NCBI GenBank assembly: GCA_039795165.1
Contig: JBDKER010000021.1
Span: forward strand, 17,474-81,473
From: V1-33 sp039795165
GTDB taxonomy: Bacteria; Verrucomicrobiota; Verrucomicrobiia; Verrucomicrobiales; V1-33
Direction: 5' to 3'
Length of the DNA stretch: 64,000 bases
The notes below the pieces were generated by a model. The model was not told where the DNA came from. It did not search any database and saw nothing but the letters and a program-made list of their open reading frames with translations. The translations under genes were made by a program, and so were the position numbers. Shown here piece after piece: positions 27,894 to 35,025 of the stretch. Every line of letters starts with the position of its first letter. Position 1 is the stretch's first letter.

Positions 27894-28295
27894 ATGCCCG
27901 CTCCCGAGAAAACCAAATCCCTCGAACCCTGGATCTGGGATGCCGCCTGCTCCATCCGCGGGGCCAAGGACCCGCCGAAATACAAGGACTACATCCTCCC
28001 GCTCGTGCCGGATGACCCGAGCAATCGCTCTGGTCGTTCATCCGCAAATTCGCCGAGGACAGCGGCCAGAGCGCCGGCGAATTCGTCACTCCACCCGAGC
28101 CCGGCATGACGGTATATGCTCGCACCTGCGGTTCCGGCGGCCTCCTCGTAAAACTCGAGACCGCCATGCAAGAGAAACGGAGCGCGGACATTCCTGTCCG
28201 CGAATCCAAACCCAAACGCGGGTCGGAAAACCCGCGATCCTTTCCGGGAGCAGGACAAGGCGCTGAAGGAGATTCCGGAGAGGCGCGGGGTATGA
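27894..28295 (+). pseudogene. hsdM: Remnant of type I DNA methyltransferase subunit hsdM
   Basis: The first frame starts at the ATG before PAPEKTKSLEPWIWDAACSI and continues GAKDPPKYKDYILPLV, a good match to HsdM N-termini. The match breaks off at about 28015. A second frame then reads SFIRKFAEDSGQSAGEFVTPPEPG followed directly by CGSGGLLVKLE, i.e. the GEFyTPrev and DPcCGSGGmLv regions with intervening sequence deleted. A REP pair (28183-28236) interrupts what follows. A short tail in a third frame (EQDKALKEIPERRGV) ends at a stop overlapping the hsdS ATG. The gene cannot encode a methyltransferase. Confidence 0.85.
28183..28236. repeat. REP palindromes inside the hsdM remnant
   Basis: CGCGGACA-TTCC-TGTCCGCG (28183-28202) is followed by the inverted repeat CGCGGGT...ACCCGCG (28217-28236). 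The first shares its core with the 26.6-kb array. Their location inside a broken hsdM reading frame suggests the REP inserted into, or accompanied a deletion in, that gene. Confidence 0.85.
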
Positions 28296-29473
28296 GAGAT
28301 TCCGTCCCAGATGGTTGGTCAAAAGTGGAGTTCGACAACTTCACGACGCTCCAGCGTGGCAAAGACCTCACCAAAGCTGAGTTTCGCCAGGAAACCGTCC
28401 CAGTTGCCGGATCGAACGGAGTCATCGGCTATCACGACACTGCAATTGCCAAAGCGCGCGGAATCACTGTTGGGCGAAGTGGCTCGGCTGGGAAAGTAAC
28501 CGTCTATGAGGAAGATTTCTGGCCGCACAACACGTCCCTCTATGTTCGTGATTTCCACGTCAATGATCCCTACTTCGCAGGTTTTCTTCTCGGTTCCCTG
28601 AACCTCGCACGGTTCAAGACTGGAGCCTCAGTCCCAACGCTTGATCGGAACTCGTTCAAGACGCTCCCGTTGCTTGTCCCCGCACTTCCCAAGCAGAAGA
28701 AAATAGCGCACATCCTTTCGACAGTTCAGCGGGCCATCGAAGCGCAGCAGCGGGTCATTCAGACCACCACCAAGCTGAAAAAGGCCCTCATGCACAAGCT
28801 CTTCACCAAAGGGCTAAGAGGCGAACCCCAAAAACAAACCGAAATCGGCCCCGTCCCCGAAAGCTGGGAGATCAAGACGGTCGGCGACTACTGCGACATC
28901 TTGAACGGTTTCGCATTCAAGAGTGAGGACTACGTTTCAACAGGCGGCATTCCGAACTTCCCAGTCGTCAACATCAGCTGGGATGGAACGATCTCGATGG
29001 ACGACTGCAAGTTCCTCCCTGAATCATTTGCTGAGTCTCACAAACAATACCTAGTGAACGAGGGCGACTTCATGTTCGTAGTGGTGGGAGCCACACGCGG
29101 GAAGCTGGCGCAAATCCCCGCGTCGATTCTGCCTGCACTGATGAATCAGAACATGTGGCGGATAGTTCCCATGAGGGAAGGAATTGATCGAGATTACCTC
29201 TTCCACCATCTGCGGAGATCGGTAGTCAGCCTGCTGCAACAGGACGATGATCAAGCTCGCGGTTTCTTCAAGAAGTCCGACTTCAGGGACATCCCTCTCG
29301 CGATTCCGTCGCTCCAGGAGCAGATCGAGATTAGGACTGCGCTCGAAACAATCGAAACGAAATTGGGCCAACACGCCGCAAAGGCCGCCCAATTGAAAGA
29401 CCTCTTCCGCACCCTCCTTCACGAACTGAAGACCGCGAAGACCCGCGTTCACGAACTGGAGATTACCGCATGA
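28292..29473 (+). CDS. hsdS: Type I restriction-modification specificity subunit HsdS
   Basis: The 393-residue protein has two target-recognition domains, each followed by a conserved helical region. TRD1 spans about 1-150 (VPDGWSKVEFDNFTTLQRGKD) and the central helix is at about 150-195 (LPKQKKIAHILSTVQRAIEA). TRD2 spans about 205-340 (PVPESWEIKTVGDYCDILNG) and the distal helix is at about 340-393 (PSLQEQIEIRTALETIETKL). It is intact. It would confer DNA sequence specificity on an HsdM2S methylase, but the adjacent hsdM is destroyed. The ATG was chosen for the ATGA overlap with the hsdM tail; the open frame upstream belongs to the hsdM remnant. Its stop overlaps the sir2 start. Confidence 0.93.
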   Translation: MRDSVPDGWSKVEFDNFTTLQRGKDLTKAEFRQETVPVAGSNGVIGYHDTAIAKARGITVGRSGSAGKVTVYEEDFWPHNTSLYVRDFHVNDPYFAGFLLGSLNLARFKTGASVPTLDRNSFKTLPLLVPALPKQKKIAHILSTVQRAIEAQQRVIQTTTKLKKALMHKLFTKGLRGEPQKQTEIGPVPESWEIKTVGDYCDILNGFAFKSEDYVSTGGIPNFPVVNISWDGTISMDDCKFLPESFAESHKQYLVNEGDFMFVVVGATRGKLAQIPASILPALMNQNMWRIVPMREGIDRDYLFHHLRRSVVSLLQQDDDQARGFFKKSDFRDIPLAIPSLQEQIEIRTALETIETKLGQHAAKAAQLKDLFRTLLHELKTAKTRVHELEITA

Positions 29474-30507
29474 GCGCAGACCCAAACAAATCCCTGCTCG
29501 AACTCGCCCAAGATTGCGTCAGCAGAACGCCAGTGATCATTATGGGAAGTGGCGCATCGGCAGCATACGGGATTCCCGGCATGCCACAATTGCGGGCCCA
29601 CTTACTAAAGATCGCCTGCCCCAGCACCGCTAAACCAGACGAGGTGACTAAATGGGGCGAGTTTCAGTCGAAGCTGGCTACCACTGACCTCGAGGCGGCG
29701 CTCAATGAAGTCCAATTGCCAGAGGCTTTGACTGGGCTCGTTGTTGAATCGACATGGGACTATCTCGCTCCCTTCGACCATCAGGTGTTTGAAAAGGCGA
29801 TTATTGATCCCAACCTCTTCCCGCTGACCAAGCTCTTCCTCCACCTTTTGAACAGCACGCAGAAGGACATCCATGTCGTCACACCAAACTACGATCGAAT
29901 CGCAGAATACGCGGCGGATGCTGGAAAACTGGTCCACTACACTGGATTCAACTACGGGCACATTCGGTCACGCGCCATCACCGGCAAGCCGCGGATTCAC
30001 GTCGGCACCTCAGTACCCAGAACGGTGAACGTCTGGAAGGTTCACGGCTCATTTGACTGGTTTCGCGACAGTGACGGGATTGTCTTTGGCCTCCCTGTTT
30101 CGAACGCGCGTCCTCGGAACGTGGTGCCGGTAATCGTCACGCCGGGAATTGAGAAGTATCGCCTCACCCACGACGAGCCTTTCCACTCCATCAAATCGGA
30201 AGCCGACAAAGCACTTCAAAAGGCGGACGCCTATCTCTGCATCGGCTATGGATTTAACGACACGCATCTTCAAACAACCCTCGTTGAGCGGTGTCGTGAG
30301 AAAGACGTTCCGCTCGTGCTCCTAACCAAGACCATTTCGGCGACTGCGAGGGCATTTCTGAAAAGTGGGAAGTGCGGGAAGTATCTGGCGGTTGAGGAGG
30401 CCCCTTCCGGCTGCCGCATCTTCAGCAAGGAGTTCCCTGCAGGCGAAGAAATCGAGGGGTCTCCGACATGGCAGCTAGGTGAATTTCTAAAACTGGTAAT
30501 CTCATGA
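29470..30507 (+). CDS. SIR2-domain protein, probable NAD+-consuming defence effector
   Basis: This is a 345-residue SIR2-fold protein. The NAD-binding GSGASAAYGIPGM is at 26-38, the TPNYD motif has Asn140, KVHGSFDWF has the catalytic-type His192, and the Rossmann C-terminal part contains CIGYGFNDTHLQ (257-267). There are no cysteine pairs for the zinc module of deacetylase sirtuins, which fits the prokaryotic defence-type SIR2 NADases. It is directly followed by herA, and the start and stop both overlap neighbours by ATGA. SIR2-HerA pairs are known anti-phage systems in which SIR2 depletes NAD+. The catalytic residues look intact. Confidence 0.9.
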   Translation: MSADPNKSLLELAQDCVSRTPVIIMGSGASAAYGIPGMPQLRAHLLKIACPSTAKPDEVTKWGEFQSKLATTDLEAALNEVQLPEALTGLVVESTWDYLAPFDHQVFEKAIIDPNLFPLTKLFLHLLNSTQKDIHVVTPNYDRIAEYAADAGKLVHYTGFNYGHIRSRAITGKPRIHVGTSVPRTVNVWKVHGSFDWFRDSDGIVFGLPVSNARPRNVVPVIVTPGIEKYRLTHDEPFHSIKSEADKALQKADAYLCIGYGFNDTHLQTTLVERCREKDVPLVLLTKTISATARAFLKSGKCGKYLAVEEAPSGCRIFSKEFPAGEEIEGSPTWQLGEFLKLVIS

Positions 30508-32270
30508 GCATCTTCAAATACAACGATTCCGACGCACTCGGTAGAGTGAAGTCCGTTGATACGGCAATCGTCATTGTCCACGTCGCCGACGTGGAGCGTC
30601 TTCGAAAACTCCAGGTCAATCGACTAGCCGTTCTGCAAAGCAGCCGTCCGGGCCAGCATTTAATCGGGATCATTCAGAAGATCACACGAAACGCGGTGGA
30701 AGCGAAAGAGATCGCTGAAGCAGAAGGTGACGAGGAGGGACTCAAGGCGGAAAGTGAACTGAACTTAGTAAGGATTACCCTTATTGGCACGATGGTCGAC
30801 AAGCGGGGAAGCGAGACAAACGTGTTCCTTCGCACCTTGGAAACCGTCCCGGAGATCGACGCCAATTGCTTCGCCGTTGAAGGAGAGGCTTTGACGAACT
30901 TCATGAGGGTTGTTGCCAATATATCAGGCGACGGAGAGAAATTGTCGCTCGGGCACTACACCTTGGATGACAAAGCTGAGGCATTCCTAAACGGGAACAA
31001 ATTTTTCCAACGCCACGCGATCATCGTTGGTAGCACCGGTTCAGGAAAATCGTGGACCACTGCCCGCGTGCTTGAGTGCATGGCCGGATTGCCCAATGCC
31101 AACGGGATAGTTTTCGACATTCACGGTGAATACCGCCCCCTAAAGGCTGATGGAATCCGGCACTTTCGAATTGCCAGCCCGAAGGACCTCGACGCAAAGA
31201 CCACCCTCAAGTACGGCGTGATCCACCTGCCTTATTGGCTTCTTGCCTATGAGGCGATGGTCTCAATGTTCGTCGATCGCAGCGATCAAAACGCCCCAAA
31301 TCAAGCGATGCTCATGTCGCGGACGATAATCGACGCAAAGCGCGATTATCTGACCAAAGGCAAGCATACCGAAGTCCTTGATAATTTTACGATCGACAGT
31401 CCCATACCGTTTGAGATCGCTGCCGTCATCGCACGCTTGGAGGAACTAGATGCCGAGATGATTCCGGGCACGAAATCTGGCACCGAAAAGCAGGGGCCGT
31501 TTCATGGGAAACTCAGCCGGCTTGTAGAGAGACTAAAAAATAAGCAGACGGACCGGCGGCTTGGCTTCCTCTTCCAGGCACCGAAGGAGACCATGGAGTT
31601 TGGGTGGCTTGATAAGCTTGTCGCAGCTTTGGTGGCGGGGACCAAGGACCAATCAGACAAGATTGGCGGGTTGAAGATCGTGGATTTCTCGGAGGTCCCC
31701 TCCGACATGCTTCCGCTCATCATTAGTCTCGTCGCGAAGCTGGTGTTCTCAATTCAACAATGGACCCCGACGGAAAGCCGACACCCCATCGCTTTGTTTT
31801 GCGATGAAGCACATCTCTATATTCCAGAGCGTCAGTCATCCACTGGAGGTGAAGCGTTTGCAGTGGAAGCGTTCGAACGCATCGCGAAAGAGGGGCGGAA
31901 ATACGGCGTCGGTCTTGTAGTAATTAGCCAACGTCCGTCAGAGGTGAACCACACGGTTCTAAGCCAGTGCAACAATCTGGTCGCGATGCGACTGACAAAC
32001 GGTGACGACCAAACCGTTGTCCGACGCTTGTTGCCTGACAGTCTCGGGGGATTTAGTGACCTCTTGCCTGTCCTTGACACTGGAGAGGCGTTGGTCGTTG
32101 GCGATGCGAGTCTGCTACCCACGCGGGTTCGGATTCAACAGCCAACGAATAAACCAAACAGCGGAACCGTTCCATTTTGGGATAAATGGGGCGAAGACAA
32201 GGAAGTTGCGAAGCTATCTGATGCTGTTGCGAGTTGGAGGAAACAGGCAATCCAAACGGCAAAGAAATAG
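30504..32270 (+). CDS. herA: HerA-family hexameric helicase/translocase of the SIR2-HerA pair
   Basis: The 588-residue protein begins with a HAS-barrel-like beta-rich domain (about 1-140), followed by the FtsK/HerA ATPase. Walker A is GSTGSGKS at 176-183, GIVFDIHGEY is at 201-210, Walker B is IALFCDEAHLYIPE at 429-442, and the SQRPSEVNHTVLSQCNNLVA segment from 475 carries the sensor/arginine-finger region. HerA hexamers translocate DNA and in SIR2-HerA systems assemble with SIR2. It is coupled to sir2 by ATGA. The sequence is visibly less GC-rich than the secretion operon, suggesting acquisition. All ATPase motifs appear intact. Confidence 0.93.
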   Translation: MSIFKYNDSDALGRVKSVDTAIVIVHVADVERLRKLQVNRLAVLQSSRPGQHLIGIIQKITRNAVEAKEIAEAEGDEEGLKAESELNLVRITLIGTMVDKRGSETNVFLRTLETVPEIDANCFAVEGEALTNFMRVVANISGDGEKLSLGHYTLDDKAEAFLNGNKFFQRHAIIVGSTGSGKSWTTARVLECMAGLPNANGIVFDIHGEYRPLKADGIRHFRIASPKDLDAKTTLKYGVIHLPYWLLAYEAMVSMFVDRSDQNAPNQAMLMSRTIIDAKRDYLTKGKHTEVLDNFTIDSPIPFEIAAVIARLEELDAEMIPGTKSGTEKQGPFHGKLSRLVERLKNKQTDRRLGFLFQAPKETMEFGWLDKLVAALVAGTKDQSDKIGGLKIVDFSEVPSDMLPLIISLVAKLVFSIQQWTPTESRHPIALFCDEAHLYIPERQSSTGGEAFAVEAFERIAKEGRKYGVGLVVISQRPSEVNHTVLSQCNNLVAMRLTNGDDQTVVRRLLPDSLGGFSDLLPVLDTGEALVVGDASLLPTRVRIQQPTNKPNSGTVPFWDKWGEDKEVAKLSDAVASWRKQAIQTAKK

Positions 32271-32273
32271 GCG

Positions 32274-32429
32274 ATGCCCAAACCCGGAGAACACGAAACC
32301 GTCCAAGCCCGGATCCTCGCCTACGCCGAGGCCATCGGTCGGACAATTGTGTCGCGGGAGGATTGGTGCGGGATTTCCACTGGATGTGAGGCCGCTGGTG
32401 AAATAGACAAGGAAACCACTACCAAATGA
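32274..32429 (+). pseudogene. hsdR: hsdR 5'-end remnant, copy 1
   Basis: The 51-codon frame begins PKPGEHETVQARILAYAEAI and continues GRTIVSRED, matching the first ~30 residues of type I restriction subunit HsdR (EHKTVQARIL.YA...GW..V.R). It then leaves the family and ends at a stop overlapping the start of the next gene (ATGA). It lies 3 bases after herA. The DNA of its first half is nearly identical to the second copy at 33384 (a ~45-base block with two mismatches). Confidence 0.8.
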
Positions 32430-33358
32430 AACCTGCTGAATTCGAAGAAAAGGATTTTGAAGGTCCTCTATACAGGGAATTGCTCTGCGTAAACCACCGG
32501 ATAGCAACCCCGGGTCAGGTTTTTGAGAATGCATTTGGTATCGACGCTCTGATGGAGGCGGATCACCCACTTTTCTGGGACATTTTTGGATATTCCGATG
32601 TTCCTCGAGGTATCTTTTTGAACCACTATCGGTGGGGCTGGGTATGGCGACGTTACGGTGGGAATCGAACCTTGCCTACCTTCCAAGTGAATTTGCTTAT
32701 TCAAGCAAAGAGACCTGACCATCTGCTCGGAAAAAACTCTTCTCTCGCGAGAAATGGAATCAAAGGTAGTTATTGGCGGTTCGGCATCCGAGCGCACCAA
32801 CAGGTGTTGTTGGAACAGCTAGAGAGGCGACTCAGGAATAGAGCATTGGTTGTTTATGCAGCACCGGCATTTCACGAGCTCAATTCGCTCTACAATCACA
32901 CAGCGAATCAAACGATTGTTGAGAATTCAAGCTTTGTCCGCCCAAGCCGCATGGCCGACCATCATCATTGGAATTACGAAAGGGCGGGTTCCGTTGGCGT
33001 AGCTACTTCTAAACCAGAAGCCATCAACGATGCAGATTTTCACTCCCAGTTGGAACAAAAGGTGTCGGCAAGTGAATCAGTAGATCCGAAAGAGGCTCTC
33101 AGACTACTCGAAAAACAAATCGACTTTTTAGTATCTTATAACCAAGAAAACCCAATTGCTCGGTATTACCGAAGAGTAGAAGAAGAAAAATGGAGTCGTG
33201 TAGAAGAGTTTTTCAGGCAACGAGGTGCTCTTCTTTCATTTCTGAAAATCTCAATGTTTTTTGACCTGCTTGATACGCAATGGCTGGTCGCTGGCAGAAG
33301 TTCTGAACAGGAGCCAGCGAGCAGCGAGACCAAAATCTTGCACCCTATCAAAAACTAA
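32426..33358 (+). CDS. Unknown protein, candidate PD-(D/E)XK-type nuclease
   Basis: The 310-residue protein is not recognised as a named family. Its first 100 residues show KDFEGPLYRELLCVNHRI, then a candidate acidic pair (Glu34, Asp40) in FENAFGIDALME and, after ~50 residues, LLIQAKRP with Gln93-x-Lys95. Acid...D...(E/Q)xK with a following RP resembles the core of restriction-type nucleases. The C-terminal half is helical. Base composition is clearly AT-richer than the neighbours, suggesting foreign origin. Its start overlaps the stop of the first hsdR remnant, and the second remnant follows after 25 bases, so it sits as cargo between two hsdR heads. Confidence 0.65.
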   Translation: MKPAEFEEKDFEGPLYRELLCVNHRIATPGQVFENAFGIDALMEADHPLFWDIFGYSDVPRGIFLNHYRWGWVWRRYGGNRTLPTFQVNLLIQAKRPDHLLGKNSSLARNGIKGSYWRFGIRAHQQVLLEQLERRLRNRALVVYAAPAFHELNSLYNHTANQTIVENSSFVRPSRMADHHHWNYERAGSVGVATSKPEAINDADFHSQLEQKVSASESVDPKEALRLLEKQIDFLVSYNQENPIARYYRRVEEEKWSRVEEFFRQRGALLSFLKISMFFDLLDTQWLVAGRSSEQEPASSETKILHPIKN

Positions 33359-33383
33359 AGACACAGGCATCACCTTCACATCC

Positions 33384-33662
33384 ATGCCCACCCACTCCGA
33401 ACAAAAAACCGTCCAAGCCCGGATCCTCGCTTATGCCGAGGCCATCGGTTGGGCGATTGTGTCCCGGGAGAAGGCCGAAAAGCGGAGAGGGGGCATTCCT
33501 GCCCCCTTGGGTGGGAAGGTCGGGGACAGGAATGTCCCCGCTCCGTTGTCGCTCTTCTTCGACGACCTGGTCTACGCCGAGGGCGAGGGTGCGTTGCTCG
33601 GGCAGTTCCGCCGTCTCCACACCGAAATCCACGGCAGCTGGGAATTCCCAGACCTCTCATGA
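33384..33662 (+). pseudogene. hsdR: hsdR 5'-end remnant, copy 2
   Basis: The 92-codon frame begins PTHSEQKTVQARILAYAEAI and continues GWAIVSREKAEKRRG. Two REP palindromes then interrupt it (translated as GGIPAPLGGKVGDRNVPAPL), and HsdR-like sequence resumes with SLFFDDLVYAEGEGALLGQFRRLHTEI before stopping. This is the longest of the three heads and shows both an internal deletion and a REP insertion relative to a normal HsdR N-terminus. The stop overlaps the start of the DUF1016 gene (ATGA). Confidence 0.85.
33489..33539. repeat. REP palindrome pair inside hsdR remnant 2
   Basis: GGGGGCA-TTCC-TGCCCCC (33489-33506) and GGGGACA-GGAA-TGTCCCC (33522-33539) are two REP copies in opposite orientation separated by 15 bases, the typical REP-doublet arrangement. 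They sit exactly between two segments that are contiguous in normal HsdR, so this looks like an insertion. Confidence 0.88.
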
Positions 33663-34849
33663 AACCAACCCCAATAGCACCTGACTACGCCAGCTTCCTC
33701 ACTGAGGTGAAGGGCCGCATCCAGACGGCGCGTTTGCAGGCCGGGCGGGCGGTGAACCGGGAGCTGGTGATGCTCTATTGGGACATCGGGCGTGGGATTG
33801 TGGAGAAGCAGCAGGTGGCGGGCTGGGGCGAGGCCGTGGTCGAGCGACTGGCGGCGGACCTGCGGGTGGCGTTTCCTGACATGCGCGGGTTTTCGGGCCG
33901 GAATGTTTGGGATATGAAGCGCCTCTACTTGGCCTGCTCCGAGCCGGAATTTCTGCAACAGGCTGTGGCAGAATTGCGGCGGAAACCGGCTCTCTCGGGG
34001 TTTCTGCCACAAGCTGTGGCAGAAATTGGTAGCGCTGAAATTCTTCAACAGCCTACCCAGAAAACTCTCTCTCACGCTGTGCGGGAATTGGTCGCAGCGG
34101 TTCCCTGGGGCCATCACCGGTTCATTTTGGACAAGCTCTCCGACCCCGCCGCCCGCCTTTACTACCTGCGTGCCACGGCGCAGTTCGGCTGGAGCCGGAG
34201 CGTGCTTTTAAACCAGATCAAGGGGCAGGCGTATGAGCGGGCGGTGAAGGAGAAGAAGACGCACAATTTCGAGCTGGCCCTGCCGGAGCATTTTGCCGAG
34301 CAGGCGGACGAAATACTGAAGAGTCGCTACAACCTGGAGTTTCTCGGGATCGCGCGGCCGATGAAGGAGCTGGAACTGGAGGAGCGGCTGATTTCCCGGC
34401 TCCAGCAGTTCATCCTGGAACTGGGATACGGATTCTGCTTCGTGGGCCGTCAATACAGGCTGGCCCTGGGGAAGAAGGAATACTTCGTGGACCTGCTGTT
34501 TTACCATCGTTTCCTGAAGGCGCTGGTGGCGTTTGATCTCAAGATCGGCGAGTTCGAGCCGGAGCATGCGGGCAAGATGGATTTCTATTTGAACCTGCTG
34601 AACGAGAAAGAACGCGGACCGGACGACAGGCCGTCGATCGGCATCATTCTCTGCGCGGAGAAGGATGAAGTGGAAGTCGAGTTTGCGCTGCGGACGAAGA
34701 CCAACCCGATCGGCGTGGCGGAGTATCAGCTGCAAGACACCCTGCCAGCCGAGTTCAAAGGCAAGCTGCCCACCGCCAAACAACTGGCGGAGGTGGCGAG
34801 GGAATTACTGCCTGCACCGAAGGGGACCGCGAGAAGGAGGAAGTCATGA
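33659..34849 (+). CDS. DUF1016/YhcG-type PD-(D/E)XK nuclease-domain protein
   Basis: The 396-residue protein has the N-terminal helical region of this family (about 10-190: ELVMLYWDIGRGIVEKQQ, and later FGWSRSVLLNQIKGQAYERA). Its C-terminal nuclease domain (about 215-370) contains LELGYGFCFVGRQYRLALG and FVDLLFYHRFLKALVAFDLK with the D...(D/E)xK-type acidic/Lys residues, ending LPTAKQLAEVARELL. Members are common beside type I restriction genes and in mobile regions; a DNA cleavage or protection role is likely but not established. The start overlaps the stop of hsdR remnant 2 and its stop overlaps the ATG of remnant 3. It appears intact. Confidence 0.88.
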   Translation: MKPTPIAPDYASFLTEVKGRIQTARLQAGRAVNRELVMLYWDIGRGIVEKQQVAGWGEAVVERLAADLRVAFPDMRGFSGRNVWDMKRLYLACSEPEFLQQAVAELRRKPALSGFLPQAVAEIGSAEILQQPTQKTLSHAVRELVAAVPWGHHRFILDKLSDPAARLYYLRATAQFGWSRSVLLNQIKGQAYERAVKEKKTHNFELALPEHFAEQADEILKSRYNLEFLGIARPMKELELEERLISRLQQFILELGYGFCFVGRQYRLALGKKEYFVDLLFYHRFLKALVAFDLKIGEFEPEHAGKMDFYLNLLNEKERGPDDRPSIGIILCAEKDEVEVEFALRTKTNPIGVAEYQLQDTLPAEFKGKLPTAKQLAEVARELLPAPKGTARRRKS

Positions 34850-34941
34850 CCGCGCCTACCGAACACAAAACCCTCCAAGCCTGCATCCTCGCCTGCGCCG
34901 GGGCCATCGGCTGGACGATGGTGTGCTGCGAGGGAGCGTAG
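34846..34941 (+). pseudogene. hsdR: hsdR 5'-end remnant, copy 3
   Basis: The 31-codon frame TAPTEHKTLQACILACAGAI-GWTMVCCEGA ends in TAG. It aligns along its length with the first residues of copies 1 and 2 but is more diverged. Its ATG overlaps the DUF1016 stop. After it comes a REP palindrome and then the ROK gene in the opposite orientation; no further hsdR sequence is visible, so the locus lacks a functional restriction subunit. Confidence 0.75.
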
Positions 34942-34982
34942 GGAAGTAGGGCGGGTTTTCCGGTGCGCTGCGTGGAACCAAA

Positions 34983-35002
34983 GGCGGACAGGAATGTCCG
35001 CC
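34983..35002. repeat. REP palindrome at the right edge of the island
   Basis: The perfect inverted repeat GGCGGACA-GGAA-TGTCCGCC is identical to the copy at 27627-27646. It lies 23 bases from the 3' end of the ROK gene and marks the last REP copy seen in the window. Confidence 0.88.
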
Positions 35003-35025
35003 GTCCTTTCCTGAGAGCTTTGTGC

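Noticed and set aside
28106..28291. Upstream extension of hsdS
   Set aside because: The translated extension is the hsdM motif GSGGLLVKLE plus a REP insertion, so it belongs to the hsdM remnant and not to HsdS.
32655..32680. GTGGGAATCGAACC, resembling the T-arm of a tRNA
   Set aside because: It lies inside the candidate nuclease gene and no cloverleaf can be drawn around it.
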